NCBI RefSeq assembly: GCF_900100945.1
Contig: NZ_FNCG01000014.1
Location: 1-64,000, forward strand
DNA: 64,000 nt
Direction of reading: 5' to 3'
Source of the DNA: Mucilaginibacter gossypii
GTDB lineage: Bacteria; Bacteroidota; Bacteroidia; Sphingobacteriales; Sphingobacteriaceae
Shown: one piece after another, positions 52,401-61,989 of the stretch
How the letters are laid out: each line of letters opens with the position of its first letter
How positions within the stretch are numbered: position 1 is the first letter of the stretch
Translations under genes and position numbers: made by a program
Notes under the pieces: model-generated
Told to the model about the DNA's origin: nothing
What the model saw: only the letters and a program-made list of their open reading frames with translations
Databases searched by the model: none

Positions 52401-54878
52401 TTAACTAATGCTCCATAATAATTCAGTATCATCACTTTTTTTATCTATGGCGATAGTATTTCCTTTTTTCAGTTCGCCCGAAATAATATACCGTGATATT
52501 GGCCTGCGCAATTGGTTACGGATCACCGCCGATAGCTGCCGGGCACCATATTTGGGTGTAAAACCGCTTAAGGCCAGCATATTTTTTGCTTCGGCACTTA
52601 ACTGCATGTTTATGCCCATTTTATCGAGCGCCTGCGTAAGGCTTTTGAGCTGGATCTCAAAGATGCGTACTACATTTTCTTCATGTATAGGTGCAAAGGG
52701 TACAATTTCTGATAACCGCGCCAAAAACTCCGGCCTGAATTTATTAGCCATCACCTCCATCAATTGGTTTGATGCAGGCATATACCCCCGGCTAATTTGC
52801 TCAGATACCCACTCGCTGCCAATGTTTGAGGTAAATAGCACCAGCGCGTTTGAAAAATCGCCTTGCTTGCCCAGCCTGTCGTGCATATGCCCTTCATCCA
52901 GGATCTGTAAAAAGATATCAAATACCGATGGGTGTGCCTTTTCAATTTCATCAAACAGCACAACCGAGTAAGGTTGCTGCCTTATTTTGTTTACGAGCAA
53001 GCCGCCCTCTTCATACCCTACATAGCCCGGCGGCGCGCCATACAGCAATGCGGCCGAATGTTCCTCCTTAAACTCCGACATATCAAAGCGGATCATCGCT
53101 TTTTCGTCATTAAATAAAAACTCGGCTATTGATTTGGCCAGCTCCGTTTTACCGGTGCCTGTTGGGCCAAGCAAAAAGAATGAGCCGATGGGCTGCCCTT
53201 TTTTGTTCAGTCCGCTCCGCGATTCGAGTATGGCATCAGATACGGCTTTCAACGCCTGGTCCTGCCCAACAACCCGTTTTTTTAGGAAACTTTCCATGCC
53301 CAAAAGCCTTTCTTTCTCCTGCGCCTGGATCTTGCCTAAGGGGATGCCTGTTTTGTAGGAAATAATAGCAGCAATATCATGGTTATTCACCACCTCGGTT
53401 TTATTTTGAGCCAATTCCTCAAGCCGGCTCAAATTGCGTTCAAAGTAAGCGATGTATTCATCGGGCGTTTCAAAAGTATCAACCTGGGTTTCATCTTCCA
53501 GCTGCCCTAACAATACCGCGCTTATTTTATTGCGATACAGGGTGTAAAGCCATTTGTATGCTCCGATCAAATCGCCTGCATCATCCTGAGCTTTTAATTC
53601 GTTCAGTTCGGTGCGGAGTTCGGAAAGGGCTGTATCGGTGGTATCGTTCATTAAACGGATAGCAGCCATGGTACGGTCGAGCAGATCAAAAGCAGAGTCG
53701 GGCAGGCGACGGTCTTTCATGTAGCGTTGTGCCAGTCTTACGCATTCTTCGGCAGTATTATCATCTATCTTTAAGTTGTGGTGCTCCTCATATTGGGGCA
53801 CCAGTTTTTTAAGCATTTTAATAGCTGTAGGCGTATCGGGCTCATTTACCTGCAGCACCTCAAACCGGCGGCTAAATGCCTGTTCGGGCTCAATCACTTT
53901 GCGGTATTCGTCGATGGTAGTGGCACCAATCACCGTTATTTCGCCGCGGGCAAGTTCCGGTTTCAGCAGGTTGCCAACACCGCCGCCTATCGGCCCTTTA
54001 TTATCAAGCAGTGTATGGATCTCATCAATAAACAGTATAGCTTTTTCAAACTGCTTTATCTCGCGCAGGATGTTTTTTAACCGGTCTTCAATTTCTCCTT
54101 TGTAAGATGCCCCTGCGATCAATGAACCCAGATCAAGTTCAAAAAGCTGTACATTTTTAAGCGACGCCGGTACCTGTCCGTTTACAATGCTAAGCGCGAA
54201 CCCGTCAACCAGGGCTGTTTTGCCAACGCCCGCATCGCCGGTGATCATTACATTGGGCTTGGTGCGCCGGCTCAGGATCTCCATCACCATCCGTGTTTCG
54301 CGCTCCCGGCCTATGATAGGATCTACCTTACCCTGTTTGGCCAGGCTTGTGCGGTCTACACAGTATTTGAGTAATGCCGTTGTTTGTTTGGGTGCATCGC
54401 TGCCGTTTGTGGCCTGCGCAGAGGGATTTACCGCATGGTTAACATCCTCATTACTCAAATAAATATCCAGTAACTCGCGTTCTTTTACCGGGAAGGATTT
54501 TAGCTGGTTAGCATCAAAACCCACATTGGGCTTTATTAACGCAATCAACACACAAACGGGCGTAATCAAATCCTGGCCTAATTTTATGCGCACATTATCG
54601 GCTTCTTCAAATACCTGCTTTACCTGGTCGTTACCTAACATTTCGTCGGGCACGGTTAACGCGGCCGAATAATCTTCAATGCGCACTTCGGCCCAATCGC
54701 TTATGTAAGCCGTGTCCTTCCCGATGGATTGAAGCAGGTTCTTCAACCCCACTTCCTGGTGCATCAAGCCTTTTAAAAGGTGCGCCGGACCGAATTCCTT
54801 ATGGTGATATTCTTTGGCTAATGACTGCGCTACCCGCACCGCCGTTTTCACCGACTCGCTTAAATTAACTATGTTCAT
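52401..54878 (-). CDS. tssH: ClpV sheath-recycling AAA+ ATPase (TssH)
   Basis: The 825-residue protein has an N-terminal Clp repeat domain (about 1-150, KEYHHKEFGPAHLLKGLMHQ), a first ATPase domain with Walker A GDAGVGKTA (about 218) and Walker B ILFIDEIHTLL, a middle region and a second ATPase domain with GPTGTGKTE (about 574) and VVLFDEIEKAHPSVFDIFLQ. ClpV takes apart the contracted TssBC sheath so it can be reused. It is placed between tssR and tssB, which separates it from a housekeeping ClpB. The short middle region is also more like ClpV or ClpA than ClpB. Confidence 0.94.
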   Translation of the reverse strand: MNIVNLSESVKTAVRVAQSLAKEYHHKEFGPAHLLKGLMHQEVGLKNLLQSIGKDTAYISDWAEVRIEDYSAALTVPDEMLGNDQVKQVFEEADNVRIKLGQDLITPVCVLIALIKPNVGFDANQLKSFPVKERELLDIYLSNEDVNHAVNPSAQATNGSDAPKQTTALLKYCVDRTSLAKQGKVDPIIGRERETRMVMEILSRRTKPNVMITGDAGVGKTALVDGFALSIVNGQVPASLKNVQLFELDLGSLIAGASYKGEIEDRLKNILREIKQFEKAILFIDEIHTLLDNKGPIGGGVGNLLKPELARGEITVIGATTIDEYRKVIEPEQAFSRRFEVLQVNEPDTPTAIKMLKKLVPQYEEHHNLKIDDNTAEECVRLAQRYMKDRRLPDSAFDLLDRTMAAIRLMNDTTDTALSELRTELNELKAQDDAGDLIGAYKWLYTLYRNKISAVLLGQLEDETQVDTFETPDEYIAYFERNLSRLEELAQNKTEVVNNHDIAAIISYKTGIPLGKIQAQEKERLLGMESFLKKRVVGQDQALKAVSDAILESRSGLNKKGQPIGSFFLLGPTGTGKTELAKSIAEFLFNDEKAMIRFDMSEFKEEHSAALLYGAPPGYVGYEEGGLLVNKIRQQPYSVVLFDEIEKAHPSVFDIFLQILDEGHMHDRLGKQGDFSNALVLFTSNIGSEWVSEQISRGYMPASNQLMEVMANKFRPEFLARLSEIVPFAPIHEENVVRIFEIQLKSLTQALDKMGINMQLSAEAKNMLALSGFTPKYGARQLSAVIRNQLRRPISRYIISGELKKGNTIAIDKKSDDTELLWSIS

Positions 54879-54881
54879 ATG

Positions 54882-57245
54882 CTATTGCAGGTTAGCCTGG
54901 GTTATATAATAATAGGTTTTGCCGTTTGACGTAAAGTGTTGGTTGGTAATAGCAGCCTGTTTAATAACATCACTGATATGGATCAAATATTGGATATATG
55001 CCTCAAATTGTGCCTGCGGCATATCATCGTTATGTTTAAGATCATTCACCTTTTTATTATAGAAATCTTTTTTGCCGGGTAAGGGTAAACTGGTAACCCG
55101 CAGAAAATAATCGGCCAGGGTCATGTCTTTAATATCACCGCCAGATAAGTTAAGCCCTAAATGCTTGGCAGCGATGTCAACATAGTTATCAACCAGCTTT
55201 GAGCGGTAATCGGACGCGTCCCGCTGCAGGTTTTCGCCTATCATGAGCGACAGCAGATCTGTCAGCTGCTTATAATCCTGCTCGTTCAATATCAGCAGGT
55301 ATTGCAGCTGCCCCTTGCTTTCATTTACCAGGTTTCTGGGCGCTTCGGCGCTGAGGTAATATTTGAAAGCGTTATGTGGCATATTGTTTCCCAAATCGGT
55401 TGACGGCTGGCCCTGCTGCTGCATAACCAGCGGCTGTACATAACGTTTTTCGCGCCCGGTAAGCCTGAATGCGCTGTCGAGCGTATGGATCTGGTTACGG
55501 ATATCATAGTCTGTTTCGCGCATCAGGCGTTCAACTGCCAAACTCATGGCCTGGTTTGATTTTACCACTCTCTTGGGCGGAAACACCACAGCGCCCTGGA
55601 TCAGGCTCTTTTTGGGGTAATCGAGGTAAAAAGAAACCGAATCGGACAGTGATGTATTGAATTGCTGCACGTTGGTAAGGCCTTCTCCATTCACCATGCG
55701 CTGTTTTTTATAATCGGCCAGCTTTACCGCAGATTGTGATACAATTTGTCTTGCCTGGATTACAAAATCATTGTAGATAGGGTTGTAATCGCTAAATACC
55801 TGGATAGCCAACAAGCGGGCGTTGGCGGCCGCTATCTGACTGGCCACCGTATTAACCCCTACCGAATTACGATCTAAAGCGCCGGTGGCACCAATCAGGA
55901 TGACCAGGTTGGTTTCGTCCGGATGATTGCCAAACAGGCTTAACCCCGTGCGGATACCGTCAAAAACTGGTTGGGAACTTATCACCGGGGCACAGTTACC
56001 TGTTACTGTTGACTGCGATTCGAGGTATTTTACCAGGTTACGATAATCGGCACTAAGCGGGGTTGACTGGATGCCCCCTGTTTGACAGCCGGACGCGTTA
56101 CGGTAAACTACAGCCCCGTATCTAACCTGGTTACTCCTGGCATGCGCATCAAAAATATCTTCAAATGATTGAATAGTACTGGTAATACCCGAAAAATAAT
56201 TGCGCATAGGGCTACCGCCATCAACCACAAACACAATGTTAACGTGGTGAACATTGTTGCGGATCTTGAGATAATCCTTATATGCTAAATGCCCGCCTTT
56301 GATATTGAGCACACTGTTATGGCTTTTATCATAAACATCGGTTGCGAAGCCGAGGCTAAGATTACCCGAAGCAGATGAGCTTACCGGCATGCTCAATAAC
56401 AAGGGAGCATTATCGGCCAGTAAGGGGTCAAAAGCAAAATAGCCCGTACCTCCCTTGCTATTATTGGTTTTGAGGGAACTGTTGATATATCTTGCAATAG
56501 AATCATTGATCAATGGCTGGTTTTCCCTTGCCGACCCGATATATAGCCTATCGCCCCAGCTATGAACGGCGTCGGCGGCTATCCAGCCATAAACACTGCC
56601 AGCTGCATTATCGGCAATTAACTGCGGATCGGACCCTACCAATACTTTTTTCCCGTCGTCAGATTTTTTGTATACATAAACCACGTTGTGCAGTGCCACT
56701 TTGGTTTTTTTCTGGCTTTGATCGGGCCCGGCAAAAATGTATGCCGAATCAGTTTTGTCATAATAATAATCGGGCATAGTGAGCGGACCGGCACCACTTA
56801 TAATGGTGATATATTTTTCGGGATAACCATTTGTGCTGGTAAAAGCAGACTGCCAGGGCAACACCTTTGAAATGCTGATCCATCCGTAACTTTGCGAGCC
56901 TTTTTTATTGGTAAGCTTTTTACCTTGTACCATGCCTGCCTGGTACTTAATCAGTTTTATAAACCCGTTTTTTTGTTCACTTACATAAAAAGGTTCCATG
57001 AAACTTATTTTTTTCATTACCAGCGTTCCGCCCGGCGAGGTATATGTATAATTTTCGGCCCTGTCCGAAAATACGATCCATGGCAGAGAAGTACGGTCGT
57101 CGGTATTGTAAATGCTGGTACGCTCATCAGGTTTTTCAAAAGCTTTGGGCAGTGTTACCACTGTTTTGCCAAGCGATACCGGCGATTGCGCCCGGGCCGC
57201 AATTACTATACAGGTTAAAAAAACGAAGCTTAATATATTTTTCAT
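54882..57245 (-). CDS. tssR: T6SS protein TssR, periplasmic with VWA-like domain
   Basis: The 787-residue protein has a signal peptide ending ARAQ. The N-terminal third is beta-rich (SH3-like pieces, GWISISKVLPWQSAF and YGWIAADAVHSWGD). A von Willebrand A-like domain starts near residue 330 with HVNIVFVVDGGSPMRNYF; the metal site is degenerate (DGGSP instead of DxSxS), and LVILIGATGALDR follows. The C-terminal part is helical. This combination is that of TssR, a component found only in the Bacteroidota T6SS and thought to belong to its distinct envelope complex. Only 3 nt separate it from clpV. Confidence 0.85.
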   Translation of the reverse strand: MKNILSFVFLTCIVIAARAQSPVSLGKTVVTLPKAFEKPDERTSIYNTDDRTSLPWIVFSDRAENYTYTSPGGTLVMKKISFMEPFYVSEQKNGFIKLIKYQAGMVQGKKLTNKKGSQSYGWISISKVLPWQSAFTSTNGYPEKYITIISGAGPLTMPDYYYDKTDSAYIFAGPDQSQKKTKVALHNVVYVYKKSDDGKKVLVGSDPQLIADNAAGSVYGWIAADAVHSWGDRLYIGSARENQPLINDSIARYINSSLKTNNSKGGTGYFAFDPLLADNAPLLLSMPVSSSASGNLSLGFATDVYDKSHNSVLNIKGGHLAYKDYLKIRNNVHHVNIVFVVDGGSPMRNYFSGITSTIQSFEDIFDAHARSNQVRYGAVVYRNASGCQTGGIQSTPLSADYRNLVKYLESQSTVTGNCAPVISSQPVFDGIRTGLSLFGNHPDETNLVILIGATGALDRNSVGVNTVASQIAAANARLLAIQVFSDYNPIYNDFVIQARQIVSQSAVKLADYKKQRMVNGEGLTNVQQFNTSLSDSVSFYLDYPKKSLIQGAVVFPPKRVVKSNQAMSLAVERLMRETDYDIRNQIHTLDSAFRLTGREKRYVQPLVMQQQGQPSTDLGNNMPHNAFKYYLSAEAPRNLVNESKGQLQYLLILNEQDYKQLTDLLSLMIGENLQRDASDYRSKLVDNYVDIAAKHLGLNLSGGDIKDMTLADYFLRVTSLPLPGKKDFYNKKVNDLKHNDDMPQAQFEAYIQYLIHISDVIKQAAITNQHFTSNGKTYYYITQANLQ

Positions 57246-57276
57246 GTTGGTTGATGCAAATAGGTTTTAAAATGGA

Positions 57277-58239
57277 TTATCTGGGCCTCCTTTCGGGAGC
57301 GGCAGTGGTTGCATGCTGCCTTACCGAAAGCATGCTTGAACAGTTTGATTTTGGCTTTAGGGTAACCTGTGCTTCGTCAACACTGATGCCTCCTCCAAAA
57401 GTTAACCGCATACAGTAGGAGTAAAAATCAGTCCGTTTGCTTTCGCCGTTATCTTCAAGGTTTACGGTAACTTTCTCGTCTCCGCAGAAATATCTCCTAA
57501 CGAGGTAATAATAATGGCGGTTAAAATCACCGCCGTTGGCTATGGCCTGCAGGTGTGCCCTGATATCATCGATTACACGGCGCTCACTTTCACCAGGGTT
57601 TACGATCTGGTTGGCAAATGTTGAATCGGGATTGGTAATACGCATGCGGTGATAGACCGGGCGCCTGCTTTTATCCGTGCTAAGTTTGATAAAATAGGTA
57701 CCGGGATTGTGAAAGGTGTAGAGTGCAGTTGGTCCTTTAACATCCACCCGGCCGGTTTCCCCAAACGACCATTCAAAAATCCGGGCATTACCCTGCGCCT
57801 CAAGCCTTACCTGTTCATTTACAATCCCCTGTGTGGGGCCGTTAATTGTAATCAGGGTATCGGCAGCTATGGTTGGGGTACTATCTTTTACGCTAACCGG
57901 GAATTGCTGCGTTAAATTGCCGTCAACGGTAAGCCGTATGATATAGTCGCCTGTTTTTTTAAAGTGGTAGCTCCCGTTTTGTTGAGTTGATTTATCGCCA
58001 TTGCCAAACTCCCAAAGCCAGCTTTTTGCATTAGCCGTATTATCCGAGTAAACCAGGTGCTCGTTCAGGGCTATCTCATCCTTCAGGATACGGGCGTTGA
58101 TCACTCTCTTTTCAAACAATGAACTACGCAGCAGGAAAATGATACCAGCAATAACAACTACGCCTGTAAAAATGTATAAAAAGGTGTAGGTGTTCCGGTT
58201 AGTATCGACGGGCCTCCCGTCGTTGTAATCGTTTTTCAT
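57277..58239 (-). CDS. T6SS inner-membrane protein with two PKD domains (TssP/TssQ-type, exact letter uncertain)
   Basis: The 320-residue protein has a short cytoplasmic start, one membrane segment (about 17-40, FLYIFTGVVVIAGIIFLLRS) and two PKD-type beta domains: SWLWEFGNGDKSTQQNGSYH (about 72-92) and EWSFGETGRVDVKGPTALYT (about 155-175). The C-terminal domain (about 215-320) includes YYYLVRRYFCGDEKVTVNLE and is shared by none of the usual PKD proteins I know. Its place between the small membrane proteins and tssR fits the Bacteroidota-specific tssO-tssP-tssQ-tssR set, with the PKD domains in the periplasm. Which letter applies is not settled by sequence reading. Confidence 0.7.
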   Translation of the reverse strand: MKNDYNDGRPVDTNRNTYTFLYIFTGVVVIAGIIFLLRSSLFEKRVINARILKDEIALNEHLVYSDNTANAKSWLWEFGNGDKSTQQNGSYHFKKTGDYIIRLTVDGNLTQQFPVSVKDSTPTIAADTLITINGPTQGIVNEQVRLEAQGNARIFEWSFGETGRVDVKGPTALYTFHNPGTYFIKLSTDKSRRPVYHRMRITNPDSTFANQIVNPGESERRVIDDIRAHLQAIANGGDFNRHYYYLVRRYFCGDEKVTVNLEDNGESKRTDFYSYCMRLTFGGGISVDEAQVTLKPKSNCSSMLSVRQHATTAAPERRPR

Positions 58240-58276
58240 TTTGCTTAGGTTATATATTGTAGATGTATGATGATGC

Positions 58277-58765
58277 TTACCGGGCCATGCTCATGTTTTG
58301 CTGCAATTGCCGCTGCGCAATGTGGCAGTCATCAACCGATCCTTTTATGTTCCTGATATCGTTATAATTGCCCGTTAGTTCGCGCTTATCATAAAAAAGT
58401 GCCTGCAACAGTTTTGAAGCGTGGATAAAGCATTTATACCGCGCATCATATGGGCGGCGGTTGTAATATGACTTTATGGCACCTATTGAACCGCTGATAT
58501 CATTCTCCAAAAAAACGGCCTGCACGTTGGGGTTAAACTTTACTATTTTATGATACGTTGTATCAACGGTTGGTAACGCTTCGGTAACAAGGCTTTCAAA
58601 CTGCTCTTCTTCGTTTACCTTTTTAGCAAACTCGCTTTTTGATACTAACCCTTCGTTGCCATAATTATAAAATATAGCCACGCACAATATCACCGACGTC
58701 ACTAAAAACATCCCCATGAAAAACAAGAATTTTTCTCTCCGTTCTTTTAAACTAAATTTTAACAT
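58277..58765 (-). CDS. Small single-pass T6SS membrane protein, TssO-like
   Basis: The 162-residue protein starts MLKFSLKERREKFLFFMGMF and continues into one membrane segment (about 14-33), with the remaining roughly 125 residues outside, largely helical (SKSEFAKKVNEEEQFESLVT). The charged RREKF stretch before the membrane segment and the length fit the TssO family of Bacteroidota T6SS clusters as I remember it. It is 8 nt after the first gene of the unit and 37 nt before the PKD gene. It would be part of the envelope-spanning complex. Confidence 0.65.
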   Translation of the reverse strand: MLKFSLKERREKFLFFMGMFLVTSVILCVAIFYNYGNEGLVSKSEFAKKVNEEEQFESLVTEALPTVDTTYHKIVKFNPNVQAVFLENDISGSIGAIKSYYNRRPYDARYKCFIHASKLLQALFYDKRELTGNYNDIRNIKGSVDDCHIAQRQLQQNMSMAR

Positions 58766-58773
58766 ATGGCTTA

Positions 58774-59292
58774 TTAATGCGGATAGTGATGGTTTAACTG
58801 GTTAATTGCCGATTTATTTACCCGGCTACACGACTCTAACTGTGAGCGAAGGCTTTCAATCTGGAAACGAGTGGTAAAAAGCGAATCTTTGATGCTGGCA
58901 ATGGTTTCAATATCGTTGCTAAGCTTTTTATACAACTCAAAACTTTTAAGCGGGTAAGGGTTACTTTGCAGCCGCTCCCGGATATGCTGATTACTCTCCT
59001 GGATATCATTAAGCAGTACCGTTTGGTTATTAAGCTCCTGCGAGTTCATTTTTGCATACTGCGAGAGTTGCTGCATGCGCAGCAGGATCAATTCAAAGCT
59101 GTTATTGATATCGGTACGGAGCGCTATCAGCTGATCTGTTTTTTTAACGCGGGCATTTAATAATTCAAGCTCACGGCCCGAGGTTGCAAAAAAGAAGTAA
59201 ACGATAATGATGGCAAAACCCAGTAATGTAATAAGGTACATCATGAATTTGCGATAAGCCCGGTTTAGGTCGCTATTGTTTACAGGTTTCAT
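58774..59292 (-). CDS. Small coiled-coil membrane protein of the T6SS (TssO/TssP-type)
   Basis: The 172-residue protein has one membrane segment (about 16-33, MYLITLLGFAIIIVYFFFAT) followed by a long helical periplasmic region with heptad-like spacing (LELLNARVKKTDQLIALRTD, then QLSQYAKMNSQELNNQTVLL). It is the first gene of the large leftward unit, reading away from tssE and tssF. Coiled-coil single-pass proteins are typical of the Bacteroidota-specific part of this system. I cannot tell which Tss letter it should carry. Confidence 0.65.
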   Translation of the reverse strand: MKPVNNSDLNRAYRKFMMYLITLLGFAIIIVYFFFATSGRELELLNARVKKTDQLIALRTDINNSFELILLRMQQLSQYAKMNSQELNNQTVLLNDIQESNQHIRERLQSNPYPLKSFELYKKLSNDIETIASIKDSLFTTRFQIESLRSQLESCSRVNKSAINQLNHHYPH

Positions 59293-59444
59293 CTAATATT
59301 ATAGTATCGGTTCGGTTTATTTACAGCTAAAAAAGCTGCATTTATAATATTTAGCTCATATTTATTAATTAACCAATAGTGTAATAATTATCAAAAAATC
59401 AATACTTTATCAACTATTTGTAACCAATAAAACATATCTACAAC

Positions 59445-59452
59445 TATTTTTG
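59445..59452 (+). promoter_or_regulatory. Candidate -7 box for tssE-tssF
   Basis: TATTTTTG at 59445-59452 matches TAnnTTTG perfectly, 60 nt before the tssE ATG. The nearest TTTG upstream is at 59417-59420, 24 nt away, a little farther than usual. The 219-nt divergent gap is extremely AT-rich, so the match could be chance. On the minus strand I see only a weaker pair for the leftward unit. Confidence 0.35.
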
Positions 59453-59511
59453 AAAATAAATGTTTATAAAAAGTTAAAATTTAACACAGACGCAATCCAA
59501 TAATATCATTT

Positions 59512-59946
59512 ATGCTAAACCCGCTTTATTCAAAACCGCTCCGCTTTAGCCATATCAATAATGGCCAGGACCTTGATAAACAAGACCTTGGCGCGTCTAT
59601 ATCGCAATACATCGAACTCATTATTTTTACCCGTTTTGGCGAGCACCGTTACAACCCCGAATTTGGCTGCGAGATCTGGGATATGGATTTTGAACTCATT
59701 ATGAGTGAGACTATTTGGGAAGAAAAGCTGAGGCAATCGTTGTTGCGTTCTATCAGCAAATTTGAAAACAGGATCTATGATATTGATATCAGCGTGAACA
59801 TTACCGAGATCAACAAATTTTACCCCTTGCGCAACGTGAGCGAGATAAAAAAGAAAGTAGATATAACCATTAAAGGCAAACTGAACAAAACCGGCGAAAC
59901 ATATTTGTTCAAAACTGCTTTATTCCTAAGCCCGCTATCAGCATAA
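59512..59946 (+). CDS. tssE: T6SS baseplate protein TssE (gp25-like)
   Basis: The 144-residue protein has the GPW/gp25 pattern: ASISQYIELIIFTRFGEHRY followed by NPEFGCEIWDMDFE (the conserved E-x-R / NP-x-FG segment), then a helix (EEKLRQSLLRSISKFENRI) and beta strands. TssE is a baseplate wedge component that starts sheath assembly. It is 4 nt before tssF and divergent from the rest of the cluster. Confidence 0.92.
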   Translation: MLNPLYSKPLRFSHINNGQDLDKQDLGASISQYIELIIFTRFGEHRYNPEFGCEIWDMDFELIMSETIWEEKLRQSLLRSISKFENRIYDIDISVNITEINKFYPLRNVSEIKKKVDITIKGKLNKTGETYLFKTALFLSPLSA

Positions 59947-59950
59947 ACCT

Positions 59951-61798
59951 ATGAGCGCTATATTTTATAATTCAAAAGAAGAGATCAGGAACCGCATGCT
60001 GAAGAACGCTACCGAGTTTTGGGGCGTTCAAAACGTAAATGATGTTGATCCGCTGGTAAAGCTTTTGATTGAAGCCCTGAGCACCGAGTTGTTCAACTTA
60101 AACAACGATGTTAAAAACCTGGAGCATCGCATCCTGAACAAAATATCCAGGATCCTGGCTTCCGACTATTTAACGGCTCCCCTGCCCGCCTATGCCATAT
60201 TAAAAGGTAAACCCATCGAGGCTTCAGAAATATTGAACATCGGCAATCATTTTTATTTCCGAAAACAATTGGCAGCAGAGGTTGGCAAAACCAGCCCGGA
60301 ACAACTGGACATTTACTTTACACCGGCAGGCTCTAACTCTGTATTTAATGCAGAAATAAAATACAGCTTCAACGGGGGCAGGCTGCAGGAACATATTGAA
60401 AATGGGCAGAAGAATACGTTGCTAAGCGTCCGCACTGGTGCTTTTGGCGAACCTAACACCCTTTGGATAGGCATTGAAACAGCAGTAGCATTGAATACTT
60501 TTAAAAATGCAGGAATCTATTTCGACTGGCCTGTTTACATCAGCAATACCGATTTTTACAGCCTGCTGCAGGTAACTAAATTTTATCTGGATGGTTCACA
60601 GCTTGATACTGAACCTGGCCTCATTTACGCTGATGAACAAGCCGACGATCAGAAACCTGTTTTTTATGATCAGCATATCATTAACCTTATAACCCGCGAC
60701 GTCAGGACCTATTACAACAATCATTTTATTTCGCTTACCGATGAGCGGCTAAGCAATATTACCGCCTTCAAAGCAAATTATCCGGTTGAGTTGCTGTCGT
60801 TTTTTAACGAGCAGGATTTGAAATCACTTAAGCCCTGCCTGTGGTTCAAGATCGTATTCCCAGCGGCAATCCCGGCAAATGCCATTGATGAACTACAGTT
60901 ACATTTAAACTGTTTCCCGGTAATGAGCAGGCGGCTTCACCAACAAAAATTCAGGATCAAGGAGATCAGCGATATCATCCCTATAAAACCAGGCGCTTAT
61001 GATCATTTTTTATCGATCCATGAGCTGCATGACGACAATAACGTTCGGTATAACGAGATCCCGTATAGCCAGGCCGGTATTAATTATGAGGGCAGTTACT
61101 CCATCAGGAATGGCGGCGCCGAGCGTTTTGATGCACGTAACGCCAGGCAAACTATCGAATATTTGTTTGAGTTGCTTCGCGACGAAAAAGCGGCCTTTGC
61201 TGCATACGGAAGCGACTTTTTAACAACGGCCTTAAAAACACTGGAGCAAAATATCTCCATTATCGAAAAAAAGTCCAAAAGTTCAAAAGATCATCATGAA
61301 CTGGTAAATTACCTGGTACTAAAACCGGCAAACAAAGCAGCCATGTTATACCTCAGTTTTTGGACAACCCTCGCCGATAATGCCAACAATATCCGCAAAG
61401 GGTCAAAGCTGCAACAGGCGGAAACCATTAAACTTAAGCCGGATAGTTTAAGGCTCCTTACCACGACCACTGGCGGCCGAAACAGCCTTGGAGCTTCCGA
61501 GCGGATCCAGGCCTATAAATACGGCCTCACCACTAAAGACCGCATAGTTACCCTTGCCGATCTAACAAGTTTCTGCAGATATGAGCTTGGAGCAAAAATA
61601 AAAAACATCCGCGTAAGCAAAGGGGTAAGTATCTCAGCCAATCCCAAAGAAGGTTTTATTAAAACAACCGATATTTATATAACCCCGGCCGATCATGAAC
61701 TTTCGGCACCGGAATGGGCCACGCTGCTTGAGCTGCTAAAATCAAAGCTGCAAAGCCGGAGCGTAATGGATGTTAATTATAGGGTGTTTGCGGAGTAA
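59951..61798 (+). CDS. tssF: T6SS baseplate protein TssF
   Basis: The 615-residue protein begins with the TssF-like helical region (NRMLKNATEFWGVQNVNDVD, DPLVKLLIEALSTELFNLNN and LEHRILNKISRILASDYLTA) and continues with PAYAILKGKPIEASEILNIG and a C-terminal domain with LADLTSFCRYELGAKIKNIR. TssF is the large baseplate wedge subunit and normally works with TssG. In most clusters tssG follows directly, but here a terminator and an unrelated gene follow. Confidence 0.9.
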   Translation: MSAIFYNSKEEIRNRMLKNATEFWGVQNVNDVDPLVKLLIEALSTELFNLNNDVKNLEHRILNKISRILASDYLTAPLPAYAILKGKPIEASEILNIGNHFYFRKQLAAEVGKTSPEQLDIYFTPAGSNSVFNAEIKYSFNGGRLQEHIENGQKNTLLSVRTGAFGEPNTLWIGIETAVALNTFKNAGIYFDWPVYISNTDFYSLLQVTKFYLDGSQLDTEPGLIYADEQADDQKPVFYDQHIINLITRDVRTYYNNHFISLTDERLSNITAFKANYPVELLSFFNEQDLKSLKPCLWFKIVFPAAIPANAIDELQLHLNCFPVMSRRLHQQKFRIKEISDIIPIKPGAYDHFLSIHELHDDNNVRYNEIPYSQAGINYEGSYSIRNGGAERFDARNARQTIEYLFELLRDEKAAFAAYGSDFLTTALKTLEQNISIIEKKSKSSKDHHELVNYLVLKPANKAAMLYLSFWTTLADNANNIRKGSKLQQAETIKLKPDSLRLLTTTTGGRNSLGASERIQAYKYGLTTKDRIVTLADLTSFCRYELGAKIKNIRVSKGVSISANPKEGFIKTTDIYITPADHELSAPEWATLLELLKSKLQSRSVMDVNYRVFAE

Positions 61799-61939
61799 GA
61801 TATACATATTGTTACCGTCATCGCCCTTGTGTTCTTTTGTTATTAAGCGACGGGCCCTGCAAATAGGGCAGAATCACGGGCTGCATTATTTTGTCCCGCT
61901 TGCCCACCCTGCTCTATCGCGACATCGTAAATAACCAAT

Positions 61940-61974
61940 AAAGCGGGATGATTTTTAAATAACCCGCTTTTTGC
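61940..61974 (+). terminator. Rho-independent terminator after tssF
   Basis: AAAGCGGG (61940-61947) and CCCGCTTT (61963-61970) form an 8-bp stem with a 15-nt loop, followed by TTGCGTTTT. It lies between the convergent tssF and DUF885 genes and can work in either direction. The rest of the 191-nt gap (61799-61939) holds no gene; a small hairpin with GGGCCCTGCAAATAGGGC near 61851-61870 is present. Confidence 0.75.
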
Positions 61975-61989
61975 GTTTTATAGAAAATC

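Noticed and set aside
53776..54105. 109-codon plus-strand frame inside clpV, and many similar frames of 60-140 codons elsewhere
   Set aside because: They lie opposite well-supported genes and have no family motifs; shadows of the coding strand.
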